From contig JAIXZA010000013.1 in the NCBI GenBank assembly GCA_027489965.1, positions 52,751 to 116,750 of the forward strand: a stretch of DNA of 64,000 nucleotides, in the 5' to 3' direction. Below the pieces are notes generated by a model that was not told the origin of the DNA, ran no database searches, and worked only from the letters and a program-made list of their open reading frames with translations. Below, in pieces: positions 40,403 to 48,904 of the stretch (position 1 is the first letter of the stretch; the number at the start of each line of letters is the position of its first letter). The translations under genes and the position numbers were made by a program. This DNA is from Verrucomicrobiaceae bacterium. GTDB lineage: Bacteria; Verrucomicrobiota; Verrucomicrobiia; Verrucomicrobiales; Verrucomicrobiaceae.

Positions 40403-41644
40403 TTAATGCGACACCTCTGTCGGCGTATCCAGTTCCTTCGGTGGCCAGAAGGCGATGAGAAGGATCACGGAGGCGGCCAAGGAAAGGCCAGTCGGCCAGA
40501 GGAAAAGCTCTTTGTAATTCACCACGCCATCGGCGCTGGTGAGCTTGCCTTGAAGGGGGATAAAGAACCATTTGGCGGCAAGATCTCCAAGACCGAGAAC
40601 GAGTAGATTGAACAGGCCTTGGGCGCTGGAGCGGACATCTTTTGGAAAGGCGGCATCAATGAAGATGTAAAGCGTGGCAAAAAAGAAGGCGTAACAAATG
40701 CCGTGGAGCACTTGGACGAGGATGATCATCGTCTGATTTTCTGGCATAAAGGCAAAGACGGCGAAGCGGGCAGCGTGTCCTAGAATGCCGAGGATCATGG
40801 TCGTCTTCCAGCCCATTTTAGCCAGGAACCAGCCAAGCACGGCCATCGTCAAGATCTCGGCAATTTGACCGATGCTCATGACGGGCATGATCCATTCCGG
40901 TTTGATACCGACGACATTGCTGCCGAGGAAGCCGCCTGCCATGAGGAAGTAGCCATTGTGAATCGTGGCATCGATGAAGGTCACAATGAAGAGAACGAGT
41001 AAGTAGGGCTTGCTCAAATGGCGAGCTGCCTTGAGCCAGGCGAAACCGCCTTCGCCTGCGGAAGCTGGTTTGGCAGGTGTGTGTGGCAGACTTAGACTAA
41101 AGATAGCGAGGAAAAGTGAAGCGATCCCTGAGATGAGGAAGATATTACGGCTGGCCGTGACGGCCTCCACGCCGACCTTTCCCTGCAAGATGAAGTAGAG
41201 AGGCCAGGCAGCCATGATCCAGCCAATCGTGCCGCCCATGCGCACTAGACCGTATTCTTTCTGAGCATTCTGAAGGTGGGTGAAGGCGATTGAATTGGAA
41301 ACGGAAATGGTCGGAACATACAGCAGTGAGTGAACGAGCATGAGCCCAAAAAACGTGGGGAAATCTTTGGCCCAATACATGCCAAGGATGGATAGACCAC
41401 CGATCAAATGGCTCACGGACATGAACTTCTCTGCGGCAAAGTTCCGGTCAGCGAATTGGTTGCTGAAGAAAATGCCGACCACTGAGGCGATGGCGAAAGC
41501 GCTGCCGACCCAGGTGATCTGCATGTCACTGAAATTTAGCCCGTCTTTGCCCATGTAACCCCAGATCAGCGGAAGCCAGGCTCCCCAGATGAAGAACTCG
41601 AGAACCATCATGACGAAGAGTTTTTTTGCGGCAGGGGATTTCAT
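40403..41644 (-). CDS. MFS transporter, nucleoside:H+ symporter-like
   Basis: A 413-residue carrier with about 12 membrane helices. The N-terminus (MMVLEFFIWGAWLPLIWGYMG) and VRMGGTIGWIMAAWPLYFIL match the NupG/XapB-like nucleoside:proton symporter family, many members of which occur in Planctomycetes and Verrucomicrobia and may transport other substrates. VLHGICYAFFFATLYIFID and SSAQGLFNLLVLGLGDL are in the C-terminal half. cdd nearby is consistent with nucleoside use, but it is on the opposite strand. Substrate is inferred only. Confidence 0.85.
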   Translation of the reverse strand: MKSPAAKKLFVMMVLEFFIWGAWLPLIWGYMGKDGLNFSDMQITWVGSAFAIASVVGIFFSNQFADRNFAAEKFMSVSHLIGGLSILGMYWAKDFPTFFGLMLVHSLLYVPTISVSNSIAFTHLQNAQKEYGLVRMGGTIGWIMAAWPLYFILQGKVGVEAVTASRNIFLISGIASLFLAIFSLSLPHTPAKPASAGEGGFAWLKAARHLSKPYLLVLFIVTFIDATIHNGYFLMAGGFLGSNVVGIKPEWIMPVMSIGQIAEILTMAVLGWFLAKMGWKTTMILGILGHAARFAVFAFMPENQTMIILVQVLHGICYAFFFATLYIFIDAAFPKDVRSSAQGLFNLLVLGLGDLAAKWFFIPLQGKLTSADGVVNYKELFLWPTGLSLAASVILLIAFWPPKELDTPTEVSH

Positions 41645-41703
41645 GGGAATTTTAAGAGGCTAAAGATGAACGCAGAATGGAGCGAAGGTTTAACAAGTGA
41701 TTT

Positions 41704-43467
41704 TCACAACGGCCAGAAGAAGGGAACCAGCAGCAGGATCAGAATCACGGAGAGCAAGGTCAATCCGCCACCGACTTTGATGAAGTCGCTGAAGCGATAC
41801 TTGCCGGGGCCATAGACGAGGATGCAGCTAGGTTCAAAGGGCGTCAGAACAGAAATGCTGGCGCTGAGCATCACGGCCATCGCAAAGGCGCGTGGATTGA
41901 CATGCATGCTTTCAGCCGCTTTGAGAGCAATGGGTAGCACGACGAGGGCCGCCGCCGCATTAGACATGGGCTGAGTGAGAATGACGGTCAGGATGGCAAA
42001 GCCTGCCATGACAGCGACGGAGCCAAACGGCTGTAACCAGCCTGTGATCGCCTGCGCCAGCATCAGGTCAGCGCCCGATTTGGCCATGGCCGCTCCAAAC
42101 GCGGTCATGCCGCTGATGAGGATGAGCAATCGCCAATCCACATTTAAATAAGCCGTGTCTAAGGTGATGCAGCGGGTGGCGAGTGCTAAGAGGGCAACAA
42201 TGAGAAAGGCGATGGATGCCGGCAGCCATCCAAAGCTGCTTAGGATCACAGCGACCGCAAAGGCAGCTAGGACAAAAACGCCACGTTTTTGCGCGCTCGG
42301 ACTGATGCTGTGCTCGCTGATCACCACCATTTCAGAGTCGGCCTCAAAGAAACGGATGCGATCATAGGATCCCTGCAGCAGCAGCATGTCACCAGCTTGC
42401 AATGGCACGTCAGCCATGTGCTCACTCAGCGTGCGGTCTCCGCGTAGCAAAGCAAGCACAGAGAGACCCGAGCGGCGGCGGAAGTTGCTGCTGCGTAGGC
42501 TTTGACCCACAAGGCTGGAGCGCGGAGTCAGAACGACCTCGGCAATGCTGGCATCCTTCATGTCCACACCTGAGTGCAGCAGGTCCACGTCCTCTAGGAT
42601 GTCGATGCCTTCGATCTTTTTTACCTTGATGAGGTTCTGCACCTTGCCTGCCACCAGCACCACGTCGGCCTCTTCAAAACGAACGTGAGCTAACACATCC
42701 ATTTCCTGCCCTTTACGGCGTAGTTTCACGACCTGAAACTCCAACACTGAAAAGTCTGAGGCGTAGGCTTCCTGGCCGATGAGTGGTGATCCAGGCTGGA
42801 TAATGACTTCGGCCAAGTATTCCCGAATGGGTGTATTGTCCGCTGCGCCATCAGCTCGATCTCGCTCTGGTACCCAGCGCATACCGATGAGAATCATATA
42901 AAGCAGTCCGACGACGAGAAGGATGAGGCCTATGGGAGTGATTTCAAACATACCCACTGCTGGGAAGCCCATTTTGACCATGGCACCGCTGACGGCCACA
43001 TTGGTGCTGGTGCCGATGAGTGTGCAAGTGCCACCCAGTAGGGATGAAAAGGCCAGCGGCATCAGTAAACGAGAGGGAGAGATATTCAGCCGACGAGCCA
43101 ACGCGATGACAGGCCCTAGAAACATGGCTGTCACCGTCGTATTGTTCATGAAGGCTGAAATCGCGCCCACTGTGGTCATCATGCCAGCGACAACGCGCCC
43201 AGGATGTCCACCAGTCGTCCTCGCCAGCACGTGGCCCAGCTGATCTAGTACCCCCGTTTCCCGTAATGCCGCCCCGATGACAAAGATGGCCCCGAGCATG
43301 ATGATCACCTCGTTGCCAAAGCCGGCAAAGGCTTCATTGACGGTTAAAATCCCCGTGCAAACCAGCACACACAGAAGGGCAAGCGTCACCAAGTCCACGG
43401 AGATCTTTTCCGTGGCGAAGAGGATGACGGCGATGATGAGTAGGCCGATGACAATAGCAGCTTCCAT
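41704..43467 (-). CDS. SLC13/DASS-family permease with central TrkA-C domains
   Basis: A 587-residue anion permease. The N-terminal half has membrane helices (AIVIGLLIIAVILFATEKI) and the conserved FMNNTTVTAMFLGPV and LGGTCTLIGTSTNVAVSG. A soluble middle segment (about 205-385) contains two TrkA-C/RCK-C domains: IREYLAEVIIQPGSPLIG and EVVLTPRSSLVGQSLR. The second membrane half ends with ISVLTPFEPSCILVYGPG. This layout is that of sulfate/citrate-type transporters such as CysZ-unrelated YfbS proteins; sulfate or dicarboxylate is possible. The gene stands alone on its strand, 59 bp upstream of the MFS gene. Confidence 0.88.
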   Translation of the reverse strand: MEAAIVIGLLIIAVILFATEKISVDLVTLALLCVLVCTGILTVNEAFAGFGNEVIIMLGAIFVIGAALRETGVLDQLGHVLARTTGGHPGRVVAGMMTTVGAISAFMNNTTVTAMFLGPVIALARRLNISPSRLLMPLAFSSLLGGTCTLIGTSTNVAVSGAMVKMGFPAVGMFEITPIGLILLVVGLLYMILIGMRWVPERDRADGAADNTPIREYLAEVIIQPGSPLIGQEAYASDFSVLEFQVVKLRRKGQEMDVLAHVRFEEADVVLVAGKVQNLIKVKKIEGIDILEDVDLLHSGVDMKDASIAEVVLTPRSSLVGQSLRSSNFRRRSGLSVLALLRGDRTLSEHMADVPLQAGDMLLLQGSYDRIRFFEADSEMVVISEHSISPSAQKRGVFVLAAFAVAVILSSFGWLPASIAFLIVALLALATRCITLDTAYLNVDWRLLILISGMTAFGAAMAKSGADLMLAQAITGWLQPFGSVAVMAGFAILTVILTQPMSNAAAALVVLPIALKAAESMHVNPRAFAMAVMLSASISVLTPFEPSCILVYGPGKYRFSDFIKVGGGLTLLSVILILLLVPFFWPL

Positions 43468-43621
43468 GAGGCTGACCGATGATGGCGGGGACGGCTCGAG
43501 TTACGAATGAAAATTTCGACGGATTGTTCTGGAGCGTCTCGCGTTGGTGGTTTGATGCGAGTCAATGGTCAGCTAACCTTCATCTTCGATGCCGACAGTC
43601 ATCGATCTTTATCTTCTGCTT

Positions 43622-46600
43622 CTAATACCGCGTGATGGACTCATGCAAATTGAGAGCTACACGACAGACGCTGGTCCAGGCAGCAAGCTCGATGGGGTCA
43701 GCTTTGGGCACGGGGCGGATGCCGGCAGTGATCGCTTTTTGGGCGTCTTCAGGAGTGGCTTTGAAAACAGCGCGCTGGGTGCTTAGGAAGCTTAGCAGGC
43801 TTTGTTTTTCGCTCGGTTTTGGTTGGCGGGAAAGCGTACGCTGAAAGATGACGCTGATTTTTTCCTCATCGCTGCCGTGGAGGCTTTCGGCAAAGCTCCG
43901 AGCAGCTTCCACAAAGGTGGGGTCATTTAACAAAGTGAGAGCCTGCTGCGGTGTGTTAGAGACACTCCGAGTACAGGCGGATTCGTCACGGGCTGGGGCG
44001 TCGAAGTTAGCCAACATGGGATGCAGGAAAGTGCGCTGCCAATGCATGTAAACACCTCGCCGCCACTGTTGGTCGTCGAGATCAAAGACGTAGTCACGAT
44101 TCGGGAACTGGAGGTTTTCGTAATAATTGGCTGGCTGGTAAGGCTTGGCGCTGGGACCTCCGATATCGTCGAGGTTCAGAATGCCAGCCGCAAAGAGGGC
44201 GTTGTCACGGACGAATTCTGCGTCCAGACGACGAGGGGTTTGGAAGGCAAGCAGGCGGTTATTGGGATCCACGTCTTTGAGTTCAGGACGGCTTTTGCTA
44301 TCCTGTAGATAAGTCTGACTGGTTACGATCAGCGTCATCATGTGCTGGATGTCCCAGCCACTGTCACGGAACTCGCAGGCCAGCCAATCCAGGAGTTCAG
44401 GATGGCTTGGAGTCTCTCCTTGAGCACCGAGATCATCGGTGGCGGCAGAAAGCCCGTTGCCAAAGAACTGCTTCCAAAGCCGATTCATGAACGCCCGTGC
44501 TGTGAGTGGATTCTCTGGAGAGGTTAGCCATTTGGCGAGATCGATGCGAGTTTGTCTTGGTGCGGTTGGAGCTTTTGGACCGGCTAGGAACTCAGGTGGA
44601 GCTGGTGGGCAGATTTCACCGGTTTCATCCATCCAATTGCCACGTGGCAGGCGGCGGATGACCATGGGTTCTTTGACAGCGACAGTGATTTGCGTCCAGG
44701 CTTTGCCATTCAGGCATTTTCTTGACTCGATTTGAAGTTTGCTGAAGCTCTCACGCAGGGCTTTGTCGATGTTCACTGCGGAGGTTAGCCAATGTTTGGC
44801 ATCTGTGGCCGGAGGGGTTTGAGCTAGCGGTTCTAAAGTTGCGATCGGTGAGAAGGAGATGCGCAAACTGCCAGCGTTGTGGTTGGGAAGTTTGATCGTT
44901 AGGCTGCTTTGCGCAGTGAGCGCTGCGGGTGTCTCTAGCTGCCAGATGGAGCGGTGGCGCAGCTTTGCTTCAATACCACGTGTTTTCCAAGTTGGCTGAA
45001 TGCCGATGACCTCTGCGCCACTGCTATAGCGTGGCTCGTAGTGGTCGGCTGCGGCATGGGCGACCTTGAGTTTGATGTTCTTGGGATCTGTCGGCGACTG
45101 GATGGAGAAGTCAGGTGTCACTGTCACGCCAAGGCTGCTGCCATTGAGTTCTAAGCTGTCTTTATGCTGTGGCGTGGGGAGTAGCTCGATCTGGATGGCG
45201 GCCACTGTCATCGCACCTGGGGTGAATGTGAGCGTTGTTGATTGCGCGGCTTTGGCGGTGAAGAGGATGCTGCCGTCGCTGGTGTAACTGGCCTTGGATT
45301 CATCGACAGGCAGGGGCTTTTTCGGGTCAACGGGTTTGGCTTTTGGCTTGGCACCTTTGGGCGGTATTGGTGGGGCCAGCGCGGTGGTGATTTTTGGCTT
45401 CGTGGCGATCCAGCCTGTGGGTTGTGATTTGAGGTAGGATTGTGTCGTTTTTTGCCAGTCGCTAAAGGCGGCTTGCTGCGCTTTGGCTGCTGCTGTCGCG
45501 GTGGATTGCATTTCGCTCTGTATTTTTTGTAGGCGTTTTTTCAGATAAGGACTGTCCACGAGAATCTCGGGTGGGAAGGGGAAGTCATTGGTGAAGCCTT
45601 TCAGCTCGTCTGACTCACTCTTTCGATACTGTGAATAGACGCCAAACTGTTTCACATCGGCAAAGAAAGCGGACATAGAATAGAAGTCGCTGGCTTTGTA
45701 GGGATCAAACTTGTGATCGTGGCACTCACAACATCCAAGCGTGGCTCCGAGCCAAGCCCCGCCCACAGTGCGGACTCGGTCTGCCTGATATTTGATGAGG
45801 TATTCCTGAGCCTGCGCACCACCTTCACGAGTCATCATGTTGAGTCGATTAAAGCCTGAGGCGACTTGTTGCTCGACCGTTGCATTTGGCAGGAGATCGC
45901 CTGCAATCTGCTCTAGGGTGAACTGATCAAAGCGTTTGTTAGCATTGAAGGCATGGATCACGTAATCACGATAAGGGAAGATCCTTTGGTTCTGATCTCC
46001 ATGAAAGCCTACGGTGTCAGAGAAGCGCGCCACATCCAGCCACCAGACCGCCCAGCGCTCCCCGAAGTGAGGTGATTTTAGCAAGCGATTGATTAGATTG
46101 TTCACAGCAACGGATGAGGTGCGATTGCTGTTAAATTCAGTCACAAAAGCGGCCGTCTCAGCAGGGCGCGGAGGCAGGCCAGTGAGATCAAGACTGATGC
46201 GGCGAATGATCGTATGGGCGTCTGCCCGCTGTGATGGCGTGATCTTCTTTCCGGCCAGTTCAGCCTGAATAAAGGCATCTATCGGGTTGTGTTTTTTCAG
46301 AGGCACTGGCGGCTTCACTAATGGCGTGTAAGCCCAGTGTGGCTCATACTCTGCTCCTTGCTTGATCCACTCAGTGATGAGTTTTTTTTGCTCGGCAGTG
46401 AGCACTTTTTTAAACTCAGCTGGTGGCATGAGATCATCTTCATCGTGGGTGAAAAGACGGCTGACCACTTCGCTTGCTTCAGGATTCCCTGGAAGGATGG
46501 CTTTCATCTCGATGGCGGCCTCTCGCACATCCAGCCTGAGATCGGCCTCGCGATGGTTTTTATCCGGCCCGTGGCAGGCAAAGCAGTTGTCGCTCAGGAT

Positions 46601-46693
46601 GGGGCGGATGTCCCGATTGTAACGCAGTTTATCTGCCTGCGCAGCTTCAGCAGTCAGGCTAAGGGCAAAAGAAAGAACGAGCAAAAAACGCAT
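43622..46693 (-). CDS. Secreted PSCyt1-DUF1549-DUF1553 (PSD1) cytochrome-type protein
   Basis: A 1023-residue secreted protein. The start at 46693 gives a clean signal peptide (MRFLLVLSFALSLTAEA); an upstream in-frame ATG at 46744 is less likely. Order: planctomycete cytochrome c domain with CFACHG heme site (about 34-39) and MPPAEFKK; DUF1549/PSCyt2 (about 130-350) with ISLDLTGLPPRPAE, WAVWWLDVARFSDT and LGCCECHDHKFDPY; a beta-rich insert with Pro/Lys-rich linker (KGAKPKAKPVDPKKP); then DUF1553/PSD1 (about 700-990) with PLTARAFMNRLWKQFFGNGL and SACTRSVSNTPQQALTLLND. Such proteins are usually next to a DUF1501 gene; none is adjacent here. Function in carbon or polysaccharide oxidation is proposed, not established. 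Confidence 0.92.
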   Translation of the reverse strand: MRFLLVLSFALSLTAEAAQADKLRYNRDIRPILSDNCFACHGPDKNHREADLRLDVREAAIEMKAILPGNPEASEVVSRLFTHDEDDLMPPAEFKKVLTAEQKKLITEWIKQGAEYEPHWAYTPLVKPPVPLKKHNPIDAFIQAELAGKKITPSQRADAHTIIRRISLDLTGLPPRPAETAAFVTEFNSNRTSSVAVNNLINRLLKSPHFGERWAVWWLDVARFSDTVGFHGDQNQRIFPYRDYVIHAFNANKRFDQFTLEQIAGDLLPNATVEQQVASGFNRLNMMTREGGAQAQEYLIKYQADRVRTVGGAWLGATLGCCECHDHKFDPYKASDFYSMSAFFADVKQFGVYSQYRKSESDELKGFTNDFPFPPEILVDSPYLKKRLQKIQSEMQSTATAAAKAQQAAFSDWQKTTQSYLKSQPTGWIATKPKITTALAPPIPPKGAKPKAKPVDPKKPLPVDESKASYTSDGSILFTAKAAQSTTLTFTPGAMTVAAIQIELLPTPQHKDSLELNGSSLGVTVTPDFSIQSPTDPKNIKLKVAHAAADHYEPRYSSGAEVIGIQPTWKTRGIEAKLRHRSIWQLETPAALTAQSSLTIKLPNHNAGSLRISFSPIATLEPLAQTPPATDAKHWLTSAVNIDKALRESFSKLQIESRKCLNGKAWTQITVAVKEPMVIRRLPRGNWMDETGEICPPAPPEFLAGPKAPTAPRQTRIDLAKWLTSPENPLTARAFMNRLWKQFFGNGLSAATDDLGAQGETPSHPELLDWLACEFRDSGWDIQHMMTLIVTSQTYLQDSKSRPELKDVDPNNRLLAFQTPRRLDAEFVRDNALFAAGILNLDDIGGPSAKPYQPANYYENLQFPNRDYVFDLDDQQWRRGVYMHWQRTFLHPMLANFDAPARDESACTRSVSNTPQQALTLLNDPTFVEAARSFAESLHGSDEEKISVIFQRTLSRQPKPSEKQSLLSFLSTQRAVFKATPEDAQKAITAGIRPVPKADPIELAAWTSVCRVALNLHESITRY

Positions 46694-46863
46694 GGAAATG
46701 GAGGAATGAATACTCTGGGAAATGCGGGATCTTGCAGCGGCCATGAGTGGGTGTCTTGCTTTTCGCGGTTAGTGTAGCTTGAGTACGGAACATCCTGGAA
46801 AAAGGAATTGCAGTTATTGGTCGATTACCTAACATTTGGGGAATTGCTTTTTTACGCACTCCA

Positions 46864-47631
46864 ATGATATCAGCGCGCCAATTATCCCACAGCTCCCTTT
46901 ATTGGGTGGCTAGCTCAAGCGTCATTGCTGCGGGAGCGTGGGTAACAAGTGGGTTGTTAAATGCAGACTCTGCTAGTTCGACGAAGATCCCGCAATTTGT
47001 TTCCAAGGCTCCAGCGGCTTACGTTTCGCCTTCCAGGTCATCTGCTCCGACTGCGATGAGCCAAGGTTGGAGCGCTCCTGCGCCGGCTAACAAAAGCACA
47101 TCTTCTTCATGGAATGCAGCCAGCAGTGATCCGGTCTCTTTTTTCCGCAAGCTAAAGCGCAAACAATCCTCTGCGCTTACTCAGCTCAATTGGGTGGGTG
47201 AGCTAGAGGCTGAGCATTTCATTCAAAGCCTTGCCGGAGGCTCACGATCTGCTGGATCGGGGATCGCACAATCTGGGAGTGCAGACTCTTCACTGGACTC
47301 TGGGGACTCCCAAGGCGCAGGTGGTTTTGCTGGCACTGATTTTGGAAGCAACCAAAGACTGGATACTGATGGGGATAGTTACCAAGACTTTATCGACACT
47401 GATCCATTGGACCCAAACCTCTGGAAAGATCACGATCGTGATGGTGAAAATGACTCCGTCCTAGAATTACCTGAGATCCCCAGCACGGCTGAGAGTCCTG
47501 TTATTCATTCAGGTGAAATTATCTCGAACATCCTGGTTTATTCAAGTTGGGCACCCCGTTCATCGGGAAATTCCAGCTCTAATGCATCAGTTGGAACAAG
47601 CACGACGAATAACCCAAACAACATTGATTGA
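46864..47631 (+). CDS. Secreted Ser-rich protein with calcium-type motifs
   Basis: A 255-residue protein. A hydrophobic N-terminus (LYWVASSSVIAAGAWVTSGLL) suggests export or membrane anchoring. The centre is Ser/Ala-rich and of low complexity. Residues about 165-200 hold DTDGDSYQDFIDTDPLDPNLW followed by DHDRDGEND, two DxDxDG calcium-type loops like those in the DUF1800 protein and the 16384 protein. The end is Ser/Asn-rich. No family is recognised. It converges on gpsA, with a 54-bp gap that includes a CAATTG-type inverted repeat (47668-47684). Confidence 0.55.
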   Translation: MISARQLSHSSLYWVASSSVIAAGAWVTSGLLNADSASSTKIPQFVSKAPAAYVSPSRSSAPTAMSQGWSAPAPANKSTSSSWNAASSDPVSFFRKLKRKQSSALTQLNWVGELEAEHFIQSLAGGSRSAGSGIAQSGSADSSLDSGDSQGAGGFAGTDFGSNQRLDTDGDSYQDFIDTDPLDPNLWKDHDRDGENDSVLELPEIPSTAESPVIHSGEIISNILVYSSWAPRSSGNSSSNASVGTSTTNNPNNID

Positions 47632-47685
47632 TTCCCTGTCGCTAGTCTACTTTTCTTTGTGAAGCTCAATTGTTACGCAATTGGC

Positions 47686-48732
47686 TCACTTCTGAGCTAT
47701 CTCAATGAAATCATCACTCTCTGGTCGTGGGTCTCTGGAAAGTAGGGCACGCATGGCATCGCGGGCTGGTTTGCTTTCATGCAGGACGGCGTGAATCTCA
47801 GCAAGCAATGGCGTGCGGACTTGACGATTTTGGGCGGCCTCGTAGAGGCTGATGGTATTTGGCACCCCTTCGGCCACCATGCGGGTGCTGGCGATGATGT
47901 CGGCCAGTGACATGCCTTCGCCTAGAAGCTTGCCCACTCGGTGATTCCGGCTGTGCTCTGAGTAACAGGTGCCCATGAGATCTCCGACTCCGCCGAGGCC
48001 AAAGCAGGATTCAGGCTTGCCACCCATGCGGGTGACCATCCGCACCATTTCAGCTAAGGCACGGGTGACGAGCGCGGCGATGGCGTTGTCGCCCAGCTTC
48101 AAACCAAGGGCTATGCCGGCTGCGATGGCATAAGGGTTTTTCATGGCACCCGCCCACTCCACACCACAAGGGTCATCGCTGGTGTACGTGCGGAACCAAG
48201 GTAGGGTGAAGCAGTTCTGAACATCTTTGGCGATACGATCATCCGCGCAGGCAACGACTGCTGCGGTCGCTAGTCGCTGGGAGACTTCTTCTGCATGATT
48301 TGGCCCCGTCAATACAGCGCAGGCCGTCTCAGGAAAGTGCTCGCTGAGAATCTCGGACATGCGTTTGCCGGAAAGTCTCTCAATGCCTTTGGCACAGGAG
48401 ACGACGACTCTAGCATGAAGATGAAGCCCAGTGCTAGCGACAAGTTGGGCTGTCTCGCGGATGCCTTTGGATGGCACGACAAAGATGAGCATATCGGCTG
48501 GAGTCAGCGCGCTGAGATCGCTCGTCACGTGAATCGTTTCCGCTAAGTGCAGGCCTGGAAGATAGCGTGTGTTTCTCCGCGTCTGTGAAATTTCACTCAT
48601 CAGCGTCGCATCACGGCCCCAGAATTGTGTCTCTAGACCACGCTCACTGAGCAGGGCTGCCAGTGCCGTGCCCCAGCTGCCAGCTCCAAAAATGATGGCA
48701 CTGCGGAAAGGTGGTGGGGGAGACTCAGACAT
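47686..48732 (-). CDS. gpsA: NAD(P)+-dependent glycerol-3-phosphate dehydrogenase
   Basis: A 348-residue cytoplasmic enzyme that reduces dihydroxyacetone phosphate to sn-glycerol 3-phosphate for phospholipid synthesis. IIFGAGSWGTALAALLSE (about 14-31) is the dinucleotide-binding GxGxxG segment; LIFVVPSKGIRE, VVSCAKGIE, AVLTGPNHAEEV and the catalytic region AMKNPYAIAAGIALGLKLGDNA follow. FGLGGVGDLMGTCYSEHSRN is the substrate-domain signature. Length is normal. The upstream 172 bp separate it from the divergent DUF1800 gene. Confidence 0.96.
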   Translation of the reverse strand: MSESPPPPFRSAIIFGAGSWGTALAALLSERGLETQFWGRDATLMSEISQTRRNTRYLPGLHLAETIHVTSDLSALTPADMLIFVVPSKGIRETAQLVASTGLHLHARVVVSCAKGIERLSGKRMSEILSEHFPETACAVLTGPNHAEEVSQRLATAAVVACADDRIAKDVQNCFTLPWFRTYTSDDPCGVEWAGAMKNPYAIAAGIALGLKLGDNAIAALVTRALAEMVRMVTRMGGKPESCFGLGGVGDLMGTCYSEHSRNHRVGKLLGEGMSLADIIASTRMVAEGVPNTISLYEAAQNRQVRTPLLAEIHAVLHESKPARDAMRALLSRDPRPESDDFIEIAQK

Positions 48733-48904
48733 GCTGCTTCATCGCTCAATAGGCCGCCCTGAGTCAAGTGCAGCTTGTGGGGCTTGGGCTCTTTACTCGC
48801 TGCGCCTAAGTGGAGCGTTAGAGCTAGCTAATTGACTCAAATGAGCCTTTCTCGGCTTGGGGTTGCTGAGTGGACAGCCTATCGTTTAAGTGATAGTTTA
48901 AAGG

